Source: Vigna angularis
Lineage: Eukaryota; Streptophyta; Magnoliopsida; Fabales; Fabaceae
Length of the DNA: 64,000 nt
Direction: 5' to 3'
Assembly (NCBI RefSeq): GCF_016808095.1
Contig: NC_068975.1
Coordinates: 37,470,001 to 37,534,000 of the forward strand
Shown here piece by piece: positions 17,598 through 30,587 of this stretch. The notes under the pieces were generated by a model. It worked only from the letters and a program-made list of their open reading frames with translations. It did no database searches and was not told the DNA's origin. Each line of letters starts with the position of its first letter. The first letter of the stretch is position 1. The translations under genes and the position numbers were made by a program.

Positions 17598-20319
17598 TGT
17601 GACATCCCAAAATATATAGCAATGTATATATGTAGAATGCATCGATTATAATAATAGAAAGCAATTAAGAGTACACAATAAATAGGATTAAGGAGTACAG
17701 TTATCCAAGTCTGGCTGGGAAGTTTTAAAACTTAAGTACAAGTTCATAATTCTCCAACATACATGATTGAATAAAGGTTCAATGGGACCTAAAGAGTGTT
17801 TCCAAAATATAGATCATGATAAAATGAAGGCTAGAAGTCTTTCAAAATAAAGATCTATTTAAATTAAGAGCTAGTAGAAATCTTAAGCACTAGGAGCTGG
17901 GTCTTCCTCAACTTCCAAAGCTTGCTCCAAAGGTACATCATCACCTACTGCTCACATCCAAAGGATTGGATGATCATCGCAAGGGGAAAAGCAAACACAT
18001 GCAACACATACAAATGCAAGGGTGAGCTAGGTCTCAAACAATCATACAATTCATTTTTCAATCAATCTAGCATTTGTTTCATAAAACTCATCAAGACAAG
18101 CATCTTATCATGTTAAGACTCTAGACACGTCCGGACATAAAATGTATGTAGAGCTGGGGCGGGTTGTGCACTTGTGATGGCCTCTACTGCTTTGCAAAGC
18201 CATTGTCGAGGGGTTCCACCCGACCATACACAAGGCTAGTCCGTTACCGCGGAATAGACCTCCAGTGATAGCGTCTACCCTAGGACCTCCCACTACTCCC
18301 ACCACATGCGTCAATCCTCTCTAAGTGAGAATGAAAGACCGTTGGAGTGTTAGGGATAACCCCCCATATGGAAGCCTCTTACATTCATTCAATACACTAA
18401 CCGATCCCACCGAGAGATCTTAATTTCCGATTAAATCATACCATTTTAAATCTCATGATATTTCTTTTGGATCAACAATGTACATCATAAACCACTTATA
18501 ACCATACACTTTCAACCAATCTGGATCACATGAAGATGCATTCATAAATTGTAACCGAAATATTTAAATAACATAACTTACTGGATGAGAGGAAATAAAA
18601 CAGAAAACACCACCACTTAAATGGACGAACCCTGTTTGGACGGACGCCAAAAGCACTTGGACGAACCCTATTTGGACGAACGTCAAAAGCACTTGGACGA
18701 ACCCTGTTTGGACGAACGTCAAAAGCACTTGGACGAACCCTATTTGGACGAACGTCAAAAGCACTTGGACGAACCCTATTTGGACGAACGTCAAAAGCAC
18801 TTGGACGAACCCTATTTGGACGAACGTCAAAAGCACTTGGACGAACCCTATTTGTACGAACGTCAAAAGCACTTGGACGAACCCTATTTGGACGAACGTC
18901 AAAAGCACTTGGACGAACCCTATTTGGACGAACATCAAAAGCACTTGGACGAACCCTATTTGGACAAACGCTGTGGGATCAAACACTAGGTCGAACGCCT
19001 CCAATATGAACGCTCGCTACTACTTAAGGACGCTCGCTACTACTTATGGACGCTCGCTACTAATTCAACCCCTAACCGAACGCTAATTAAACCTTCAACT
19101 GACCGAACGCTACTCAGCACATGGCATGACCGAGCGTTCAACTACGACATGGACGAACGCTCAGTTTGCACATTCTGCAGAATTTAATTCTACAGAATTC
19201 TGAGAATTCTACAGACTGTATCAGAATCTCCCTTGACCATTTGTAACCACTTTTCTCAACTTTTTAGACTCTTAATTCTCGTTTAGACTTAATTACACTT
19301 ATCCAAATGATTCTAAACATTTCTACTACCATTTTTAAGTGATTAAAGTTCACTTTCAGCCCAAAACACTAACTTCAACAACTTAGGGACCCAAATTTGA
19401 TTCTTACCACTTTGCACCTATCTTGACCAAATGAGTGACTCAAACAAGTCACAATACAGTGGGTGAAACTGTCCCCACAGTCCAAAAACATGACAAACCT
19501 CATTTGCTCAAAATCACTACCTCACTTCCTCTAAAATGACCAAAAAGTGACCCTAAGACACTTGATTTTCCTTCCGATCAACACCACAGCAAATTTTCCA
19601 CACCAAAGCAGTTCCAACATACATAATTCATCACTCAAAATCTTCCCAAACAGTTCATATCCATCAATCACCAAATTCACATAACACTCACACTTCCATA
19701 CATGCATTTCAAGTTAGCAAAATCAAAATTATGCTTCCAACAACATACCAATTTGAAAATCATCATGCATTCACGTCATACAACTAAATCGAAAAAGAAG
19801 AACTAGCTCCCCTTACCTCTAGTGTAGACAACCCAGCTCAAGTAGGAACCCTAGACCACTTGCTTGCACTTTCAAAATGTTAGAATCACCTATAAATCAT
19901 CAATTGATGATAGAAAACGAATCTTAGCACCAAATAGAAGCTAGATTATGGAAAAAAACGAAATGGGTTGCATGCAACAAGTTCAATCACATGCTTACAA
20001 CCCTAGGGCACATGAGAAAGAGGGTTTTTCTTACCGGTTCAGATTAGAGAAAATTGATCGACTAAGAGCAATACCCGCTACTTTGTGATCGTTGGGGCAG
20101 CACCTAATCGAGAATTTAATGGTTCAGTGTGAAGAATGGAAAGGGAGAAGACATAGGAGGAGGAGAGAGCTTGCAGGAAGAGGAATGGTTTCTCAGACAA
20201 GAGGAAAAAGTTAAAAACCAATGTTTCCAAACTAATGAAATTTTATTTTAAAGTACTCAACCTCTCATCCTTTGCCACTTGTCATCCCCTTTTTGCTGAC
20301 TCAAATCCAAGCCCTTACA
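17598..20319 (-). mobile_element. Solo LTR of a Ty3/gypsy-like retrotransposon, 2.7 kb, perfect TSD
   Basis: The segment begins TGTGACATCCC at 17598 and ends CCCTTACA at 20319. It is flanked on both sides by GTTGT (17593-17597 and 20320-20324), a perfect 5-bp target duplication. On the minus strand it reads TGTAAGGGCTTGG ... TTTTGGGATGTCACA, the usual style of gypsy/Tekay-type LTR ends, so I place the element on the minus strand (inference). There is no gag-pol, primer site or second LTR, so it is best read as a solo LTR left by LTR-LTR recombination. Near the minus-strand middle, AACCGGTAAGAAAA (about 20028-20041) looks like a splice donor after a transcribed leader. It contains a 36-bp minisatellite (18621-18970) and further degenerate CGAACGCT repeats to about 19160. 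Confidence 0.85.
18621..18970. repeat. 36-bp minisatellite inside the solo LTR, ~9.7 copies
   Basis: The unit is CTTGGACGAACCCTATTT plus GGACGAACGTCAAAAGCA. The two 18-bp halves both carry GGACGAAC, so the array probably grew from an older 18-bp unit. Because 36 is divisible by 3, the array stays open in frames on both strands and produces two long artefact ORFs with 12-residue repeats. Three ~21-bp GGACGCTCGCTACTACTTA copies follow at about 19010-19065, apparently a second, related expansion. Confidence 0.95.
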
Positions 20320-21289
20320 GTTGTATATTAAAAAAATACATAAAAATTAAATTATTTTTAAAAACTATAATTAGTTGGTTGTTGGAAATTTAAATGTGAA
20401 TCTAAATTATATCTTAAATAGAAATAAAAAAATATATAATAATATATGTAATTGATGTTATATCTCCCTCGTAAATTCTCATTTCTTATAAACCTAATAC
20501 TATTTACATTAGTGAAGTGAAACCATCCTGAATTAAAAAGACACAGATTCACAAAATAATGTATTATTTATTTTTAGTCTTAAAAAATGTTTTTTTTTTC
20601 TAGTTTCTCTTTTACTAAAATGTACCAAACGTGATTCTGTAAGAAAACTAAATTATTTTGATCTCTTGGTTTACGAAAATAGAAATCTCACATAATACAA
20701 TTTTATAAACGGAGATAAAAGAATGGAATTATTCTTTAGATATTTAATTAAAAAAAAACAATCGTATTTAATCATGTAAGATTTTTATCATTATTTTAGT
20801 GATGTGTTTGTTTGTTTGTACCTATATAAAGGAAATGACTTTCTTGTTGTTGTAAAACTGGATCAATTGAAGAAAAAGAGTGAGCAAAATTTCTCTCTCT
20901 TTCAATTAACGAAGTCGTCGTTACTTTAGTTTAAGAAAAGAAAAATGTACAAACCATATCCTTATGGAATGTGAGTTATGTCACTTTTTTTTGTTATCTT
21001 TTTCGTTGCTAATTGCAAGATTCTAGATTATCACGAGACCTTCTTTTGTTGCTTTTGTTCTTATCTCTAAATTAGTGGACACAAAAATTCTATCACTTTT
21101 CAAGTTGGTAACTTATCTCCTTCATTTACAGTGAGCCATGCCCATTGTAAAATTAATTTCGAACTCGTTTAGATGGTTCAAGAATGCACCATGGCATAGT
21201 TCAAAATTCTACAAATATATAAATGTTATGTATATAAAATATTACAAGAATGAGTCTACTTTATGAATAGAAATAAGAAAACATGACAA

Positions 21290-21716
21290 AAAAAAAAAAT
21301 TAGCGTCCATGAATATCTTAGATAAAATTCGTGATAGTAAATATTTATTACTCGTCGTTTGGATAGGATATATATCTGGTTATAATTGAGTCGGGATATT
21401 CGTTACTTGAAAAAAATAAAAATTTAATTTATATTTTATTAATTAAATTAAATTAAAATTAAAATTAATTTATATTTTATAAGATTAAATTTAATTAAAA
21501 TTATATTTATATTTAATTTAATTATATTATATTTTATATATTTTTTGTAATTTTATTTTAATAATTTATAAAAACATTTTTTTAAAATATTTGTAGATAT
21601 CCACGAGTATCTGCGATCCGTGCGAGTAACGAATCAGATAGTAGTGGATTTTTTTTGTCGGATCGAGTTGTGGATAGATATTATTCGTATCCGATTCGAT
21701 CCATTGTCATCCCTAA
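21290..21716. mobile_element. hAT-like non-autonomous element (TAGGGATGACAA terminus)
   Basis: The right end reads ...ATTGTCATCCCTA at 21716, i.e. TAGGGATGACAAT inverted, the terminus style of hAT-type MITEs. Subterminal GGATAT / ATCCGTGCGAGTA / CACGAGTATC blocks flank an AT-only core with TTTAATTTATATTTTATTAA. The same layout recurs at 50821-51320. The left border is less clear. Confidence 0.55.
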
Positions 21717-22539
21717 TAAAGTTCCATTAAATTATTGTTTTAAAATTTTGATTAGGAATAATGTTAATTCTTTGTGTTTGGATTCATATTCTCTTCTCAA
21801 ATATACCTATAACTCAAATATACTAAATTGTTAATAATTTATAAAAACAAAATACTTTGTTTTGATATGAAATCATTAACACTATAAATAAGCTCTTTCT
21901 TTTCTGCAGACGTTTAGTAACTAGTAATTGATAGCTAACTGTAACCATGTGTTAATGTTGTAATATTTTAAGCAAGTGCAACGTACAATCAAATATTAGT
22001 CACCGATCACTAGAGGCATCCAAATAAAAAGAAATCACACCAAAACAACTTTAATAAAATTAAAGTATACACTAAATTATAAATTATTGAAACTTATGGT
22101 AGTGAAACACCCCAGTTTATCAAAACTAAATAATTCACTAAAATATTACTTTTTAGTTATCTTGTTGAGAGGGTATTGTTCCATGTTTCACTCCAACCTA
22201 GTGAATCTTCAACCTCATGAATTTGATATTAGCCTCACTCATAAAATGGGCAAAACCACCCTTCTGGTTCAATGTTTTAGAAAAAGGACACATTTTGAAA
22301 AAATTACGAAAATTAACAAACATGTCAAAGTAATATTTTTAAAATTGTGCCAAGATCATACTATTTATTTCAAAATGTTTTTAAAATTAAAATTATGTTA
22401 ATATAACACGATTCTAGTTTAAATTATTTTAAACTAATAAATTTTTACAAAAATTATATTAAAATCGTGTTATTTTGATTTAAAAATATTTTACGTTAAA
22501 GTCGTGTTTAGAAATAATAACAGATCCAAAAAAAAATTT

Positions 22540-22925
22540 TTATTTATTATCATGCGTGAATATCCATTTAAAAATATGTACATGTATTTTAAAATCAGTG
22601 AATATTCATAAATATCACATATATTTAAAAAAAAATATTTCATAAATTTTCAAAATAAAATTATGACAAAATATATAAAATATAAATAAAATTAAATTAA
22701 ATATAATTTTAATTTTAATTAAATTAAATTTAATAAAATATTAACTAATATTAATTTTATTGAAATTTAATTTAATAAATATAAAATATATTTTTATTTT
22801 TATTTTTTGTAAATAATGAATACTACATGATATTCATCCAACGGTTAGAAGTAAATATTAAAATATTCACTGTTCATAAATAATAAATATTACATATACT
22901 GACTATCATCACAAGACATGAATAT
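22540..22925. mobile_element. Degraded copy of the same AT-core dispersed repeat
   Basis: GTGAATATCCATT-like and ATTCATCCAACGG subterminal blocks flank an AAATTAAATATAATTTTAATTTTAATT core, as in the 21290 and 50821 copies. The termini are not well preserved, so family membership is inferred from layout. Confidence 0.35.
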
Positions 22926-24063
22926 TTCTTTCTATCTATGTCATGGACCTATTACTTTTAGACATATTTTTTTTCTTCATAAAACCATGTGAAAGTGAAA
23001 TAATGTTTTTGCAATATTTATAATGTTTTACAATATATCTATTTCAGTAATTTTTTACACCAACCAATGATTTTGCCTACACGTTGTTGTGATTTCCATT
23101 CATTTAACAAATTTGATGAGAGTAGAGAGTGGTTTATCACGGTGAACCCCATATATGGTTATAAATTAGTGTTGTTTTAAGTAGTTTTGTACATAAAAAA
23201 AAGTACTTTTACACAGAGAGAACGCGTTTTGTTGAATGGTGCAATAAAAAACATAAACATGCATGATGGTGAGAAAGTGGAAGGTGTTGTTGGTGTGCAA
23301 TGTTTGGGTCTGACAATTACAACGTGCACATATCATTAGTCTCATTGGTGTAGAGACCAATAACATGATTCTCCACTCCTCACTGCCCACACGTGGCTCT
23401 GTTTCATTAGCCAATTTCCCAGCTTCTTCCACACAAAAGCATCCTCAGCTAAATTAACCACATTCATTCTCCAGTCAAATATTATTCTTAATCACGTTAA
23501 TCAAACCACAAATTATTATTACTAATGAACAAAAAATCTTATTGAATGCTTGTACTTGTAGCAGTAGATGCCAACTCAAAATTGCAAATCATCATCAAAT
23601 TGTAGCGGGTGTTGGAAATTTTGGAATAAGATAATAACCTTAACAGCTAGCATTTTCAGGAAGAATCTCGCATGCAGATTTTGAAAAGGGCTATTGGTTT
23701 TTTATAAATGAATTTTGAACAGTAGTTTTGAGTTGGTAAAAATATAGTAAAAAAGAAATGGTGGTAGTTCTTGCTTTTTGTTTATTTTTTCTGTGTGTGG
23801 GTGATAATGATAAGGATAATACTACGGTGGTAACATAATATTCTTTTGGCTTTAGGCTCGTACACCCTTTATCTTTCTCTTTCACCTTTGCTTCTCCTCA
23901 ACGTTCGGTAGCCTAAAAGTTAGCCCTAATTGAAAAAAAAAAAAAATTGAGAAAGAGAAAGGGAATAAAATAGAGAGTTTGCATTTACAAGTATAGGTAG
24001 AGATAGCTTACGGTTAAGAGAGGGAAGTGGGTTCAGTGGATTTTCTAGAGAGAGAAGGGTGTG

Positions 24064-24120
24064 ATGGCCAAAAGTCTCATGAACAAGGCTTTGGCCTCTT
24101 ATTCTTATTCTTGGTGTTGA
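24064..24120 (+). promoter_or_regulatory. Upstream ORF (18 codons) before the DUF7036-like gene
   Basis: ATGGCC at 24064 (good plant initiation context, G at +4) opens an 18-codon frame ending TGA at 24118-24120, 58 bp before the main ATG at 24179. A second upstream ATG at 24168 opens a 50-codon frame that overlaps the main start out of frame and ends at 24320. Whether both lie in the mature mRNA depends on the transcription start, which I cannot fix. Confidence 0.5.
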
Positions 24121-24178
24121 GTGGTGTTGTGTAGAGAGAGAGAAAGAGGGTGTGGTGGTGATTCCAGATGCTGTGGAA

Positions 24179-27100
24179 ATGGGGAAAAGTGAGCAACAGC
24201 ATGTGCAGGAAGAAGGGCAGAGTGGTGGGAGTGAGGTTGAGGCTCCACTCTGTTGGGTCCTTCTTCGACCATTCAGTTTCAAGTGTCTGTTCCTTCTCCT
24301 TCTCAGTTTGTCGGCTTTGATTTCTTCACTCTTTTGGGTTCTTCCCAGGCACAACGTTACTTATAGTTTTGATGCAAGAGATGTAATTAAGCAAAATGGT
24401 CAGTCTCAATCGATTTCCCTTTCCTTCCCAACAATTGCCTTCTTTGTGGTTTTGGGTCTTATGATATATGGAAAAGTTTAAAAATTTTGCATTTGGGTTA
24501 TCTGATATTTTGATTGTCAATTTTTTAGTATTATAGTGATCGAATGATTGGAAATTTTATCTTTTCCATCGTGTATTTGATATCAGTCATCAGGGGGTAC
24601 TGAGTGGTTATCAGGAATTCAGGTTTTGAAGAAATTGGGGCTTGGTTATGATTTTGTTCCTCAAAATTAGATTTTCTGGTGTTTTTAGTGAATTAGTGCA
24701 GAGTTTCTTCTTTAATTGTTCAATGAGGAATTATATCTAATCCTTTGGGCACTTGGGCATGTGGATGTAGAGGTTAGATTGAGTCTGATGTTTGTTATCA
24801 CTTTACTTGATGTTCTGGAAATTCAAATGCAGGGTTTTTCTTGTATAAATTTTGGGGAAAAGTTGTGTGAACAAAAATTATTTGATGCAGTACATGCCAA
24901 GAGGAACCGCAAGAATAGCTGTCAAACTATCATTAATGTTCTGTATAATTAATGCATTGATTTTTTGAGAGGTGCCATGGTTTGTTGGCATCTGACATGC
25001 TTATCTGGTTTTGTCTGTTTGATTGTGTGTGCACATCTGTCTTGGATTTACTTCGGTATGGGCTAATGTGATATGCTTAACCCATGAATTTGGTGAAAGG
25101 TTGTGTATGTATTGCTTATATTGGCTCAAGAATTTAAAATGCTGATTGGTACGAGTCACTCTATGTAAAAATTTTAAAAGAATGTTTGTAAAATTAGTTT
25201 GTATGGAACTAAATATTGGAGTAATTTTGTGTAGAATTATAAAGTTGTTATTTGAATGAAGTTCTAAATTATCAGTAAGAGCAGTTTGTTCTTCTTCCCT
25301 TCAGATAATCGTATATAGAACTCGTGATACCTTTTGTATTTCAATTCTTTTTATACAACAAAAACTTGTTAGTAGTTATTACAATTGTAAATTATTGTTT
25401 ATGGGTAATTATATAGGTTGATCTTGAAAGTAGTAGTCAGCTACTCACTGCTATAAAATAGCCTAACAATGCTTCGTCACGGAGTATAACATTTTAGTTT
25501 CCTGAAACTTTTATAACCTAAGTTGGAGAATGTTAGGATATTCTGTAGAAATCCAGGAATAGTGTGTTTCAAAGATTTTAATCACATCATTAACAACAAA
25601 AACATTACCTCACTAAGATTTGAACATAGATTCAAAACATGATCCACTCAAGTCAAAGAACAATGCTTTGATGGCCTACATTGTGTGACTGCCTCCAATA
25701 TGAGTAAATTATTTAGGTTGCAAATTGCAAATCTGTACTGTGCAAAGTCCTTTTATTGTTCATATCCTTTGTTTTTGTGCAATATGTGTGATCTGCTCAA
25801 CTGTACCTAATAAGTTTGTGTATTGATCTCTTTTTCTGTTATTCTTCTTAGATCAATCTTCTGCATTATAGACTGTGTCTCTGTTAAAATTCTTTGACAT
25901 TACTGAGTTTATTGATTATTTATTTGATTGAACATATTTCCAGCTGCTGTCCAGACATCCTTCAGACTGGAAAAACCAGTTTCACAGCTTATTCCATATA
26001 TTGAAACGTTAGAATATGATATATATGGCGAAATAGCTCTACCAAATACAAAGGTTTCTGCATGCTTCTGTTCTTATATTTTTAGTTTTCCCTAAGATTC
26101 TGTTTATGCATACAAAGGGGCTTATAAGCTGTTGTATCTTAACAGGTGGCTATCCTGTCCATGCACCAAAGTATTACACCTAACTGTACTGACGTGGTGT
26201 TTGGTGTTCTGTGTGATCCGATGAACGGTTCAATAAATCCAGTGTCCTTGAGTGTGCTGAGATCATCTTTGATTGAACTGTTTCTCAAGCAATCCAACCT
26301 GACTTTGACACCATCAATATTTGGGAATGCATCGATATTTGAAATCTTGAAGTTTCCTGGAGGATTAACTGTAATACCACCGTACTCTGCTTACATTTGG
26401 CAGATGCCTGAGGTTCTGTTTAATTTTACTCTTAATAATTCAATATCTGAAATACTGGAGAATTTTGATGACTTCAAGGAAGAATTGAAGTTTGGATTGC
26501 ATCTAAACTCTGACGAGGTACTTCCCCATAACCTGATTCCCTTGTTATTTTAGGGGTTTCAATTTTGATTTATAAATGCCACTCACTTCAAACTCTAAAA
26601 CTGTAGAATATTTCAGATTTGTTTCAGACCCTACTTGCATCTAATAACAAAACTTGGGGACTAAATTTGAGCAAAAAAAATTCTTCAGGCCTAAATCATA
26701 CAATAGTCATAGTAGAGGGACCAAAAATGTAATCAGAACTTTTTTAACTGAAATCTTTATGGAAGGAAGAAGAAAGCAAAATGTCTAATTTTTAATACAG
26801 AGAACAAAGTGGGCAGAAATTTATTCCATAAGAGATGTTCATTATTATTATTACTATTTCCATTTTTTCTCGAAGATAACAAATTCTATATAGGTTTTAC
26901 TGGGATGGGAAAACTTATGGCTACGGCTCTCTTGGTCATAAATGAAAATTTTAGTTTACCTGTTTTAGTAGTTGGAAAACAATGTACTTTTTGGATCCCC
27001 AAAAATCATGTTGTATTGCCATTTTTGTAATTTAGATTTTATTGATATCCAATTTGTGCTTTTTCATTCTTTGCACAATCAAAGAAGCATAGCCCAAAAT

Positions 27101-28436
27101 GAATCGAATGAGAATGATAGTTTGTCTTGTTTTGTACATTGAGGTATTGAAATTTCACTGAATGATGTACAAAAGTCAATCCATTGAATCCACCTTATCC
27201 TAAATCCTGCTTGCTGCAGGAAAATATCAGAAGTTGGATTTGAGTCCATTCACAGTTGCTAATATATGCATCTATACATATTGTTCGCATTGCATGATAT
27301 CTAACACCGTGTGACATTTTTGGCAGAATGTGTACGTGCAAATAACAAATGAAAATGGCTCAACGACAGCTCCTCCAGTAGTAGTCCAGGCTTCAATCAT
27401 GCCAGGCTTTGGTAGTCTCTTGCCCCAAAGATTAAAACAATTAGCTCAAACAATAACAGGTTCTGCTGGCAAAAATCTTGGCCTTGATAACTCAGTTTTT
27501 GGCAGAGTTAAAGAAGTCAGGCTATCTACTTTCTTGAAGAAAAAACTTCATGCATCCTCACCTTCTCCTTCTCCAGCTCCATCCCCACAGTTAAGTGATC
27601 ACTCTGAGCCATCAACTTCACCACATCCTGCTAGTCCGTACTCTCCAATATCACCTGCAACTGCTGAGCCATCTCCCTGTTTTGACTGTGAAGTATCTTC
27701 ACCTGCACCATCTATTGTGCCTGAGCATCCTCCTGATCCTTGTCCATATAGTGGCTTCGTACATCATCCCATCTCTTCACCAAAATCTTATTCTAAACCA
27801 TCCATTTCCCCTGATTATTCACCTTCTGCTGCCCCCACCTCGAATTCTGCCAGCCACACTACTGAAGAAGCTTCTGATCTGTATCATGGATCCAAGCGTC
27901 GGCAGGGTATAGAAACATCTAAAAAATTGGTGTCTCAGATGCATGCTCCATCCTCTATATGTAAGTGTATCTGGTCATGTAGACTCACCTTTAGTTCTCA
28001 TGCTTGGCTGTAGTTGAAACTTGGAACTGATAAGATTTGCATCATGCTGACAACATATTATTAAAGTATTCTTTCAGAAGTTTTTGTTATACTTTGTGGA
28101 GCCACTAATCTTTTTGATGGCATGGTCACTCGGTATTTTTTTTACACATCATCACCTACATGCATGTCAATTACATTTAAAGAAGTTGAAAGCAGTAGCA
28201 GTTTATATTACCTTTAAAATCATCAGTTGCTGTATCAGGTGACTGGGATTTTTTTGAACATACTAAATTAATTGAATTATGGTGTTCTCTTGATTTGCTG
28301 CATTTTCTTAGAACCTTGTTTTTACTTTTCCCTTTTTCCTTTATTCTGTGCAGCATCAGCGGGTGGTGATTTCCGAGGGGAAATATTGCTAATGGGACTT
28401 TGTATGCTGTTAATTTCTTTTTCTTTTTGTCAATGA
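24179..28436 (+). CDS. Pro/Ser-rich membrane glycoprotein, DUF7036-like
   Basis: Five exons: 24179-24398, 25944-26053, 26146-26517, 27327-27960, 28354-28436. All are GT-AG and phases close to 472 residues. Residues 34-55 (FSFKCLFLLLLSLSALISSL onward) form one strong membrane segment after a short hydrophilic N-terminus, so a type II anchor or an unusual signal peptide. The ectodomain has several N-glycosylation sequons (NVT, NCT, NGS, NLT, NAS, NFT). Residues ~310-420 are rich in Ser-Pro and Ala-Pro, as in hydroxyproline-rich/AGP-type proteins. The last exon encodes small residues (SSAGG) followed by a hydrophobic tail ending the protein, which resembles a GPI signal. I believe this is the plant family annotated DUF7036 or 'hydroxyproline-rich glycoprotein', of unknown function. 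The family name is from memory; the gene structure is well supported. Confidence 0.82.
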
Positions 28437-30587
28437 TACCACATCTGATGATATGGATGTTGCCTGATGAAGGATCCTGGAGACATGCAAGGGATAATGA
28501 TGCTTTGCAAGTTTTGTTCAGACTACAGAAGGAAGAAGCTTCCTTTGAATTTTAATTTGCCTTAATTTTACTTGAAGCATGCAACCACCATGTAAAGCTC
28601 CGGTGGGTAAAGGGTCAAAGCCAGAAAATTGGCAGGCCTCTCATCTAGTACTATATATTCTATGAAGAATGAAATTGATCCCAAAGGGGTCAACTAACAA
28701 ACAGCGTGATCAAGAGCAAATTGGCTTTCAGATGTCAGAAGAACCATCCCTTGTATTCGATCAAGTGTATGATATGCAAAGAATTGTGGGTTCTTTCAGC
28801 ATCTGAATCTGTAAAACATCTACAGTAATATCTAGCAAAGAGATAAATTAGTCACACTTGTATAGCTCTATGCTTCTTCCCCCTTCTCCCTGCATTTGAA
28901 AGAAAATAAGAATTCAAATTCATCCATCAAGAAACACCATGGCTGTGCTCTGTTGTAGAGACAGATCTTTTACTCTTAAAAAAAGTGGTCAAAGGAAATC
29001 GTAAGAGAAAAGTAAAAGTTAATTCCATGTGTTCTGGAAAATAAAAATAAAAAAAGGGTCATAATTTTCAATGGTAAAATGAAACAGCTTTAGTTGTTGT
29101 GGTGGAACTTGAAATTTTAAATGGTCCATTTCTTTCGGCACCTTCATTTCAACTAGTAATCTCATAAATTTTTATATTCTGAAATGTATTCCTGAAATAC
29201 AATTTTTTGTAAATTTATATTATAGATTTTAAAATATAAAATAAAAATTTATTGTAGATTACATAACTTGAAATACAATTTTTTTATTATAGATTGTGTA
29301 TTTCAGAATACAAAGATTTCTAATTTAGATTTTACGTTCTAAAATATGAAATAAAAAATATTTTAGATTATATAATCTAAAATATAAAAATTTGTGGAAG
29401 TATAGGTTGAAATTATGGAAATACAGGACATTTAAATGCGTGCAGCTTAGCTCTCAAAGGTGGTTTCGTAGCCAAATTGACCCAGTCTTCTTCTACAAGC
29501 GACTTAAAAGTCAAGTTTTCTTTCTTTGGTGGAAATTAAAAAATTTGAGATCCGAACTGCATATTTCTTTGTCATCACATATCTTTCTATTTTAATGATG
29601 GTCTAGTCATTTACTATATGGTTATTGTTTATGCCTCTACAAATTATAGAAGGAGAAGGAACTTAATGATCTATGAATAGCAAAATTTCATGGGTGGAGG
29701 ATAGAAGGAACTGAATCAGTTATTATACCTACTTCTGGTGCTCAATTCGCTTGAAAAAATTGTAGAAAAGTTGGAATAGGATTGATGAAAGGCACGAACT
29801 TATGAGTGTTTATGGAGATACAAATTTCACTTTACAAACTAACTTAATAAAATTGTTAAATTTAAAAGCCACTTATTAAAGCACATTGTTTTCTTTACAA
29901 GAATGGTTAATGATAGCGTTATGATATGATAGAAACTTGAGAGTATTATGAACATATCAATTTGGATCTAGAGGATTCTCATGTAAAGAATTGTGTTTTG
30001 TAGTTAAATAGAAGAGACAATCAATAATAAAATATTATTTTAAATGAGGAATAAATTAGTAGAATATGAAATACTATAAACTTTAAATATAGTTCATAAT
30101 TACAACCTCAGCAAGATGCTTATAACAATATGGACCACACAATATATCATTAAAATAATCAAATTATCATTTTAATCTTCTCTAAAGACCACATGATAAA
30201 CTAGTTACCTTATCTTTCACAAAGTATGTTCTTACTTTGCTCATTAGATGTGTGCAAATGTAAAAGAGTTGAATGGGATAGAAGGTAAAGAAATTCAAAT
30301 GATATTTTTCCACCAACTATCAATAAATGATACTAAAAAACTCCAATTCCCATCCCCTAGTTAGACATTCACCCCTATGATTAAACAAAAATCAATGCCT
30401 CCCTGCATAAACATGTTAACTCTTTATAACTAGTCTAACAAGATCATTTCCAGTGAACCATAAAAAAGAAACTAGAACATTCTACTTAACAGTTACCAAC
30501 AAAAGTAGGTCATTAACAATTCTCTGAAAGAGACATATCTGGATTCTGGCCTTAAAAAAATCTTGATTCCCAACTCTTGCCCCTTAA
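28437..30587. other. Intergenic region between convergent genes
   Basis: The DUF7036-like gene (+) and the IDM-like gene (-) converge here. The first few hundred bases are likely 3' UTR. A small inverted-repeat element lies at 29163-29396. Nothing else is recognised. Confidence 0.5.
29163..29396. mobile_element. Small MITE-like inverted-repeat element
   Basis: The left end CATAAATTTTTATATTCTGA and the reverse complement of the right end CACAAATTTTTATATTTTAG match closely. Inside, GAAATACAATTTTTT...TATAGATT is present twice. There is no coding capacity, and the target duplication is not evident. Confidence 0.5.

Larger units (their letters stand above)
20325..24063. other. AT-rich region with hAT-like fragments, then promoter of the DUF7036-like gene
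   Basis: No gene is seen between the solo LTR and the next gene. Two copies of a dispersed AT-core repeat lie at about 21290-21716 and 22540-22925. From about 23400 onward the sequence is less extreme in AT content. It includes an ACGTGGC (ABRE/G-box-like) site at 23392-23398, and it should hold the promoter and leader of the gene starting at 24179. Confidence 0.45.

Noticed and set aside
18564..19004. Long ORFs on both strands with 12-residue repeats
   Set aside because: They arise from the 36-bp minisatellite, whose period is a multiple of three, inside a solo LTR.
26809..27030. 73-residue plus-strand ORF
   Set aside because: Lies in an intron of the DUF7036-like gene, begins without a credible context and matches no family I know.
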